A DNA stretch of 11,224 nt from Bacteroidales bacterium. Lineage in GTDB: Bacteria > Bacteroidota > Bacteroidia > Bacteroidales > UBA932. Positions within the stretch are counted from its first letter, which is position 1; each line of letters starts with the position of its first letter. The DNA lies in contig JAEEQI010000076.1 of assembly GCA_016285215.1 (NCBI GenBank), forward strand, positions 1-11,224, read 5' to 3'. The position numbers and the translations under genes were made by a program. Under the pieces are notes generated by a model that was given only the letters and a program-made list of their open reading frames with translations, made no database searches and had not been told where the DNA came from. This document shows, one piece after another, positions 7,128 through 11,224 of the stretch.

Positions 7128-8224
7128 TATGCTTCCTCCCCTGCTTCTTTGAGACGTTCTGCGTTTTCTGCAATCTGCAGCTGGTCAATGCACTCCTGGA
7201 TGTCTCCGTCCATAAACACGGGCAGGTTGTACATACTCCAGCCAATGCGGTGGTCCGTTACGCGGCCCTGCGGATAGTTGTAGGTGCGGATCTTGGCGCT
7301 GCGGTCACCGGTGCTCACCATAGTCTTACGCTTGGCGGCAATGCCGTCCAGGTATTTCTGGTGCTCCATGTTGTACAGACGGGTACGGAGCTCTTCCATG
7401 GCGCGGTCCAGGTTCTTGAGCTGGGAGCGCTCTTCCTGGCACTGCACCACAATACCGGAAGGGATGTGGGTGAGGCGCACGGCCGAATAAGTGGTGTTCA
7501 CGCCCTGACCGCCGGGGCCGGAGGCGCAGAAGAGGTCTTTGCGGATATCGGCCGGATTGAGTTCGATATCAAACTCACCGGCTTCCGGGAACACGGCCAC
7601 GGAAGCGGCCGATGTCTGGATGCGGCCCTGGGTCTCGGTCTGGGGCACGCGCTGTACGCGGTGCACGCCGGACTCGTATTTCATCACGCCGTATACGCCG
7701 TCGTTATTGGAGGAGAGCTTGAATACAATCTGCTTGTAGCCGCCGGAGGTGCCGGGAGCCTGGTCTGTGATTTCCAGCTTCCAGCCGCGGCGCTCCGCAA
7801 AGTGCTGATACATGCGGAAAAGGTCTCCGGCAAAGATGGCGGCTTCGTCACCGCCGGTACCGCCGCGGATTTCCACCATGGCGTTCTTGCTGTCGTCCGG
7901 ATCGGCCGGGATGAGGAGGAGCTTGATGTTCTGCTCCATCTCCGGGAGCTTGGGCTCTATCTGGGCTATCTCGTCCTTGGCCATCTCCTTGAGGTCCTCG
8001 TCCTTCTCGTTCATAAGGATGTCCTTGGCCTGCGCCAGCTCATTGACCAGACGCTCGTACTCGAGACCGGCGGCAATGATGGGCTGCAGCTCCTTGTAGT
8101 CCTTGTTGAGCTGGACGAACTTCTTCATATCGCCAATCACTTCCGGATCGGCCAGCTGCTCTTCCAGCTTCTTGTATTTATCCTGAAGGCTCAGAACCTT
8201 CTCCAACAGCGTATTCTCTGCCAT
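7127..8224 (-). CDS. prfA: Peptide chain release factor 1
   Basis: RF1 recognises UAA and UAG in the ribosomal A site and triggers hydrolysis of peptidyl-tRNA. The 365-residue protein has an N-terminal helical domain (about 1-110), [16 protein letters not shown] at 120-135, the codon-reading region [12 protein letters not shown] at 190-201 in which PQT (194-196) fills the PxT tripeptide position of RF1 (RF2 has SPF), the catalytic SGPGGQGVN at 235-243 with GGQ at 238-240, and the RF1 signature [21 protein letters not shown] split over 307-326. Length is normal. Genes in this window that end in TAG (fabK, queF) fit a working RF1. It heads a leftward pair with queF and has two tandem -7 elements upstream. 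Confidence 0.97.
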   Translation of the reverse strand: MAENTLLEKVLSLQDKYKKLEEQLADPEVIGDMKKFVQLNKDYKELQPIIAAGLEYERLVNELAQAKDILMNEKDEDLKEMAKDEIAQIEPKLPEMEQNIKLLLIPADPDDSKNAMVEIRGGTGGDEAAIFAGDLFRMYQHFAERRGWKLEITDQAPGTSGGYKQIVFKLSSNNDGVYGVMKYESGVHRVQRVPQTETQGRIQTSAASVAVFPEAGEFDIELNPADIRKDLFCASGPGGQGVNTTYSAVRLTHIPSGIVVQCQEERSQLKNLDRAMEELRTRLYNMEHQKYLDGIAAKRKTMVSTGDRSAKIRTYNYPQGRVTDHRIGWSMYNLPVFMDGDIQECIDQLQIAENAERLKEAGEEA

Positions 8225-8243
8225 AGCAATTGTATTTTAGCCT

Positions 8244-8261
8244 GCAAAGATAGCAAAATTA
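8244..8261 (-). promoter_or_regulatory. Two tandem -7 elements upstream of prfA-queF
   Basis: Read leftward, TAATTTTGC (plus positions 8253-8261) is followed directly by TATCTTTGC (8244-8252). Both match the Bacteroidota TAnnTTTGC element exactly. No TTTG is found 19-21 bp upstream of either, so the -33 part is weak or absent. The nearer element would give a leader of roughly 12-16 bases before the prfA ATG at 8224. Confidence 0.55.
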
Positions 8262-8351
8262 TCTGAGATTCCCTTATTTGGCCGATTCGAGTAACTCCAG
8301 AAGCATCAAGCCCTTAGCTGTAAGCAGGCATTTTTGGCGAGGATGACGCGG

Positions 8352-8375
8352 CTTGTCGGGGTACTTGTCGGGGTG
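8352..8375. repeat. 12-bp tandem direct repeat, two copies
   Basis: CTTGTCGGGGTA (8352-8363) is followed immediately by CTTGTCGGGGTG (8364-8375), with only the last base differing. No function is evident; it looks like a replication-slippage repeat within the non-coding stretch. Confidence 0.8.
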
Positions 8376-8429
8376 GAGAGATTAGGCTGGTTACTCCATT
8401 CAGGAGCGGGATGAATGTGCAAATACCGG

Positions 8430-8593
8430 TTGCCGCGTTTGCAGCGGCAAGCGCCACAAGGCCGATTTTGTGCAAACGTGGCAAGGAAAACGGGCTTCCG
8501 GGCCGAAATGCCGGCCGCGTTTGCAGCTGCAGGCCGCAGAACGCAGTTTTTCCGCAAACGCGGCAAAGTGACAGAAGTCAGGACGAGGGCGCC
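8430..8593. repeat. Two diverged 82-bp tandem units, each forming a long hairpin
   Basis: Unit A begins at 8430 and unit B at 8512; over their first ~58 bases they are clearly related by direct alignment. Each carries an inverted repeat: in A TTGCCGCGTTTGC (8430-8442) pairs with GCAAACGTGGCAA (8472-8484) through 13 pairs including one G.U; in B the arms 8514-8524 and 8554-8564 give 11 perfect pairs. Arm starts are 42, 40 and 42 bp apart. Inside the loop, CGGC (8445-8448) pairs with GCCG (8461-8464) in A and CTGC (8527-8530) with GCAG (8543-8546) in B, so one G-C pair became T-A while pairing was kept. This suggests selection on structure: a REP/BIME-like palindromic element or a structured RNA. 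No promoter for an RNA is evident. Confidence 0.75.
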
Positions 8594-8620
8594 GGCCGGG
8601 ATGCGGGGGCGCAAAACGGA

Positions 8621-8652
8621 AGAGACCACCGGCGGGGAGGCGGGTGGTCTCT
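8621..8652 (-). terminator. Hairpin terminator after the lipoprotein operon (possibly bidirectional)
   Basis: AGAGACCACC (8621-8630) and GGTGGTCTCT (8643-8652) form a perfect 10-bp stem with a 12-base loop. The pairing extends imperfectly outward to CAAAAC on one side and GTTTTG on the other. Read leftward, the stem is followed by TCCGTTTTGC, a short T tract; read rightward, by TGCGGTTTTG. It lies 84 bp past the stop of the lipoprotein gene, the expected place for the end of that operon. Confidence 0.65.
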
Positions 8653-8735
8653 TGCGGTTTTGTCCGGGCTGATGGGGATTGGGACTATTTGTGGGTCAGC
8701 GTCCACTTTGTCATATTAAGACAAGCCATCCGTCA

Positions 8736-10463
8736 TTACGGTGTAGTCGGGTGAATGTACATCTCCGCCCCCCAATCTTCGACTGTCAGGCCGGAACCTA
8801 TGGTCACGGTGCCGCAAGTCCCGCTAGCGCTCCGGCCTATACAGTAATTCGCAGATTCTCCTTTTTGGGCTCGGATGAAGGTGATGCCCGCCCCGATGGT
8901 GATGTTGCCGCAGGTGCCAGCTCGGCCGCAGCCGATTCCCGCAGCCCGTTCTCCGCCGATGGCGCCGTCATGCAACCAACCTCCGTAATCACCTCCAATC
9001 TGTCCGCCGCTGATTTCAATGTTGCCGCAGGAACCGTCACCTCCGCAGCCTATGCCGGCAGCAAAGTTACCGCCCGTGGCGCTTTTAATGACGCCACCGG
9101 TGATCCGGATGCCGTCGCAAGAACTATGGCCGCTGCTGCCGATGCCCGCGGAATACTGGCCGCCCGTGGCTACGATAACGCCGCCTGCAATGATGATGGT
9201 GCCGCAGTTGATGCCCGTGTCCGTGCTGTAGATATATCCGCCGCCGATGCCGGATCCGGTGCCATTATAGCCGTAGGCACTAAGCCCGCCCGAGCCGCTG
9301 ATGGTAAGCGTGCTTCCCTTCGGCACAAAAACGGCGGGATAACTGCCAGAGCTGACAAAAAGATCGTTATAAGAGCCGTCCGCCAGAACGATGTTGGCAT
9401 CGCCCAGGCAGTGGAGGGGTGCGTAGTCACATTCAATGGGAGAAGAGAAATTAACGCGATTCAGGGTTACTGTGGCACCGTCGGGAATGGTGATATAACC
9501 TCCCCCAGAATCGAAACTCCCGGAGATGATGTCTTTATCTACAGCGGCAAGAAAATATACGTCGTTTCCATCGTGGGTTGTGACATTATCGAGGACAACA
9601 CTCCTGTTCATCTTCAGATTCACGGGATACATATTGTTCTTGGCGAGGGCCTTGCCGGTGACGGAACGCGTATAGGTGTAGGTGCCGTCCGTGGCGGTGA
9701 AAGTGAGTTCCTGGGTGTCGGCTACGGGGAGCATGGCCACGTAGATGGGACCGGTAAGGTTGGTGGCCGGCGAAGCAGGCGCGATGTCATAAGTGTTGGT
9801 GCCGTCCGTAACGGAGAATGCCGTCAGGTCGGTGGTGATGGCCGTTCCGCCCCAATTCTTGATGGTGAATTCGCCGATGGCGAGCTGGTTGCTGAGCAGT
9901 GCGCTGGCGGGAAGTTCCAAGCCATTGAGCGTGCCGTCAAAGACCGCCAAGTCGTAGCTCCCGGCCAGGGTGGCCAGGGTGCCGTCCTGGGCGCTGAGAT
10001 TGGTGAAATCAATGGTATGGGCATCGTCGATAGGGTTGGCCGCGGCAATGGTGGCCAGGGCCATCGAGGCAGGATAGATGTAGCGAATGGTGCCGTTCTC
10101 TGCCGGGGTGTCGAGCGTTACCGTGATATCGGCCTTCTGGCCTTCCTCTCGGATGTCGTCAATGGTCAAGGCATTACTGACGGCCTTGGCCGTGGTGCCG
10201 CCTTCCTGCGTGTAAATAACGGCAATCTGGTCGCCTACGGCAAAGGTCTTCGCACCGGTTGCGTCCAGAGCTTTGGTGGTGGCACCGAGACCTACGGTAG
10301 CGGTAAGGGTGACGGTTTTCCCGGTGGCGGGGACTTCCTCCGGGGTGTCCAGCTGTTCTTTGAGGCTGTTGCAGCTGATGGTGAGTGCGCCCATAGCGAA
10401 GAGGGCGGCAATGCTCAGGAGTTTGTGAGTCTGTGTCATGGCTTTCTTCGTTTTGGGGTTCAT
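8736..10463 (-). CDS. Fimbrillin-like lipoprotein with C-terminal Gly/Cys-rich repeat ladder
   Basis: A 575-residue surface-type protein. A signal peptide (n-region 1-14, hydrophobic 15-30) ends at a degenerate lipobox, LTIS-Cys31, so it is probably lipidated and exported. Residues about 45-285 resemble the beta-rich N-domains of Bacteroidales fimbrillin-like proteins (ATVGLGATTKAL, then FAVGDQIAVIYT, and a late NNMYPVNLKM). Residues 290-390 look like the beta-helical carbohydrate-binding-type domains of gut bacteria. Residues 404-566 form five imperfect rungs of about 28-38 residues with the pattern AGIG...xC(G/D)xIxIxGG; the rung cysteines are Cys420, 449, 479, 518 and 550, with extra Cys473, 512 and 541. 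The ATG at 10463 is preferred over Met9 because it overlaps the stop of the upstream 41-codon gene (TAATG). Adhesion or fimbrial tip function is an inference. There is no strong acidic export signal after Cys31. Confidence 0.85.
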   Translation of the reverse strand: MNPKTKKAMTQTHKLLSIAALFAMGALTISCNSLKEQLDTPEEVPATGKTVTLTATVGLGATTKALDATGAKTFAVGDQIAVIYTQEGGTTAKAVSNALTIDDIREEGQKADITVTLDTPAENGTIRYIYPASMALATIAAANPIDDAHTIDFTNLSAQDGTLATLAGSYDLAVFDGTLNGLELPASALLSNQLAIGEFTIKNWGGTAITTDLTAFSVTDGTNTYDIAPASPATNLTGPIYVAMLPVADTQELTFTATDGTYTYTRSVTGKALAKNNMYPVNLKMNRSVVLDNVTTHDGNDVYFLAAVDKDIISGSFDSGGGYITIPDGATVTLNRVNFSSPIECDYAPLHCLGDANIVLADGSYNDLFVSSGSYPAVFVPKGSTLTISGSGGLSAYGYNGTGSGIGGGYIYSTDTGINCGTIIIAGGVIVATGGQYSAGIGSSGHSSCDGIRITGGVIKSATGGNFAAGIGCGGDGSCGNIEISGGQIGGDYGGWLHDGAIGGERAAGIGCGRAGTCGNITIGAGITFIRAQKGESANYCIGRSASGTCGTVTIGSGLTVEDWGAEMYIHPTTP

Positions 10464-10588
10464 TACCAGTCTTCTTCTGTGTTACGGTTGTAACTCTCGG
10501 TTCCGCCGCTGCCGCAGATGACGCCTTCAATCTTGACCTCGAAGATGAGGACTGAAGGGGTTTGGTAGGTTTCTTTGTTAGTGTCCAT
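10463..10588 (-). CDS. 41-residue small protein of a Bacteroidales EGVIC-type peptide family
   Basis: A short frame in the right place to be real: ATG at 10586-10588, 13 bp after the ubiquitin-fusion stop, and TAA at 10463-10465 overlapping the lipoprotein ATG by one base. The 41-residue product begins MDTNKETYQTPSVLIFEVK, then reads IEGVICGSGGTESYNRN and ends in the acidic-aromatic TEEDW. Small proteins with a tyrosine/proline N-part, a VLIFEVK-like strand and an EGVIC-SG motif occur, from my memory of Bacteroidales genomes, beside fimbrillin-like lipoprotein genes; their function is not known to me. There is no signal peptide or membrane segment; Cys25 is the single cysteine. It could be a regulatory leader peptide, a pilin-assembly partner or a secreted peptide; nothing here decides. 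Confidence 0.75.
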   Translation of the reverse strand: MDTNKETYQTPSVLIFEVKIEGVICGSGGTESYNRNTEEDW

Positions 10589-10601
10589 TGTTAAATAAGG
10601 T

Positions 10602-11222
10602 TTACTCACTCTTAAGATAATACGCCTTGCCGGCGGGGATGGTACTGCCAGTGTATGAATAGAAACCCAGCGTTTCTCCGGAGACGTTCAATACATATAC
10701 AGTTCCGGCGGGTTTGTTAACGGCGCCATTACAGCCCAACAGGATATTCCCTGCATGGGGAGAGACCTCGGTAGAAGCCAGTATTGTGAGACTAACGCTG
10801 GGTGTATCGGCCACAATAATGGCTGCTGTGCCGGCAGGAATCACGCTGCCATCAGTGCCTATCAAATGGAGCACCACGCTGGAACCGTCCAGGCAGGCAG
10901 TGTAGGCCTTGGCGCCTTCCGGAAGCTGGTAATGAAATGCGTCTAAATAAAAGGTAGTAACGTATTTAGATTCGCCAAAGACAGTGGCAGATGTGGCGGT
11001 AAGGAGGGTACTTCTCAGATACAGAAGAGATTCTTTCTGGATATTGTAGTCCGAGAGTGTTTTGCCTTCATACAGCACAATGTTATTGCTAACGAGCAGC
11101 TGAGTATCAGACGGGACACCTTCCTTTTCCTGTATTTTTGCCTTGATAGCCTCAATACTGTCTGTGGGTTCCACTTCCAGCGTGATGGTTTTCCCAGTAA
11201 GGGTTTTGACAAAGATCTGCAT
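10602..11222 (-). CDS. Ubiquitin-domain protein fused to a Bacteroidota surface-type C-terminal domain (may extend upstream)
   Basis: Residues 1-70 align without gaps to eukaryotic ubiquitin, by my count 49 of 70 identical to human. The first 19 residues are identical ([19 protein letters not shown]) and [11 protein letters not shown] at 55-65 is unchanged. Lys6, 11, 27, 29, 33 and 63 are kept. Lys48 is Ile, Arg42 is Leu, Ile44 is Val, Gly47 is Asn, His68 is Tyr, Val70 is Arg, and the LRLRGG tail is absent: residue 71 runs on into a second domain. Residues about 80-206 resemble a module common at the C-termini of Bacteroidota surface proteins ([12 protein letters not shown], then [22 protein letters not shown] and a closing IPAGKAYYL). 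With no GG it should not be conjugated. The ATG lies two bases from the window edge and no stop is seen beyond it, so an upstream signal peptide or further domains are possible. It heads, or lies within, an operon with the 41-codon gene and the lipoprotein. Confidence 0.9.
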   Translation of the reverse strand: MQIFVKTLTGKTITLEVEPTDSIEAIKAKIQEKEGVPSDTQLLVSNNIVLYEGKTLSDYNIQKESLLYLRSTLLTATSATVFGESKYVTTFYLDAFHYQLPEGAKAYTACLDGSSVVLHLIGTDGSVIPAGTAAIIVADTPSVSLTILASTEVSPHAGNILLGCNGAVNKPAGTVYVLNVSGETLGFYSYTGSTIPAGKAYYLKSE

Positions 11223-11224
11223 GG

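Larger units (their letters stand above)
8262..8735. other. Intergenic region without a credible gene
   Basis: Between the prfA promoter and the lipoprotein stop codon I see no open frame with a recognisable protein, only short frames on both strands of composition unlike the neighbouring genes. The region holds a 12-bp tandem repeat (8352-8375), two 82-bp tandem hairpin units (8430-8593) and a terminator-like hairpin (8621-8652). An inverted pair GAGTAAC (8289-8295) and GTTACTC (about 8390-8396) flanks the first part; its meaning is unclear. Confidence 0.7.

Noticed and set aside
8430..8593. Possible CRISPR array because of 40-42 bp spacing
   Set aside because: Repeat orientation alternates, the units are diverged in both arms and loops, only four arms exist and no cas gene is near; paired hairpins explain the pattern better.
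8306..8629. Short leftward frame (107 codons) and rightward frames (8411-8719, 8415-8672) in the intergenic region
   Set aside because: They run through the hairpin repeats and the terminator, and their Arg/Cys/Pro-rich translations resemble non-coding DNA. If the repeat is dispersed, similar frames may be annotated elsewhere as hypothetical proteins.
10437..10439. Met9 as the start of the lipoprotein
   Set aside because: It would give a more typical short signal peptide with a GAAGAAAG stretch upstream, but the TAATG overlap at 10461-10465 favours the first ATG. The choice remains slightly open.
8679..10493. Long rightward open frame of about 600 codons opposite the lipoprotein gene
   Set aside because: It is the antisense shadow of a repetitive, G+C-rich gene; the leftward frame has a signal peptide, recognisable domains and coupled neighbours, while this one has no family features.
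10602..11222. Eukaryotic contamination as the source of the ubiquitin sequence
   Set aside because: The ubiquitin frame runs without interruption into a bacterial-type domain and is followed 13 bp later by a bacterial small gene and a lipoprotein on the same strand; the missing GG tail also differs from eukaryotic polyubiquitin or ribosomal fusions.

Overview
The window is a piece of a Bacteroidota chromosome, most likely a gut- or rumen-type Bacteroidales. Three things point there: perfect TAnnTTTGC -7 promoter elements with few Shine-Dalgarno sites, a DUF4293 membrane protein, and a fimbrillin-like surface lipoprotein. The left three quarters (about 1-8224) is G+C-rich housekeeping DNA. The right end (about 8225-11224) is an accessory locus.

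Housekeeping part. The 3' end of folP (dihydropteroate synthase) reads rightward into a leftward five-gene envelope operon: murQ, DUF4293, a sugar-type nucleotidyltransferase, a CPBP membrane protease and a DivIC/FtsB-type divisome protein. The genes are separated by 1-8 bp. A 95-bp divergent promoter region separates murQ from a rightward fatty-acid elongation operon, fabK-fabF-fabZ, which supplies reduction, condensation and dehydration. The fabK promoter is a near-perfect Bacteroidota promoter and lies so close to the ATG that the mRNA should be almost leaderless. fabZ meets the leftward pair prfA-queF (release factor 1 and the queuosine enzyme QueF) with one base between stop codons.

Accessory part. 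Between prfA and the next gene lie about 510 bp without a credible gene. This stretch holds the prfA promoter, a short tandem repeat, two diverged 82-bp tandem units that each fold into a long hairpin (one base pair is kept by a compensatory change), and a terminator-like hairpin. To its right is a leftward operon whose upstream end runs off the window. It encodes (i) a protein whose first 70 residues are about 70% identical to eukaryotic ubiquitin, fused to a Bacteroidota surface-protein-like domain; (ii) a 41-residue peptide; and (iii) a 575-residue lipoprotein with a fimbrillin-like N-half and a C-terminal ladder of five Gly/Cys-rich rungs. The ubiquitin part lacks the diglycine tail and Lys48 and has a damaged Ile44 patch. 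It therefore looks like a non-conjugatable ubiquitin fold used as a surface or decoy module. This three-gene set is the most unusual content of the window and may be an undescribed surface system.
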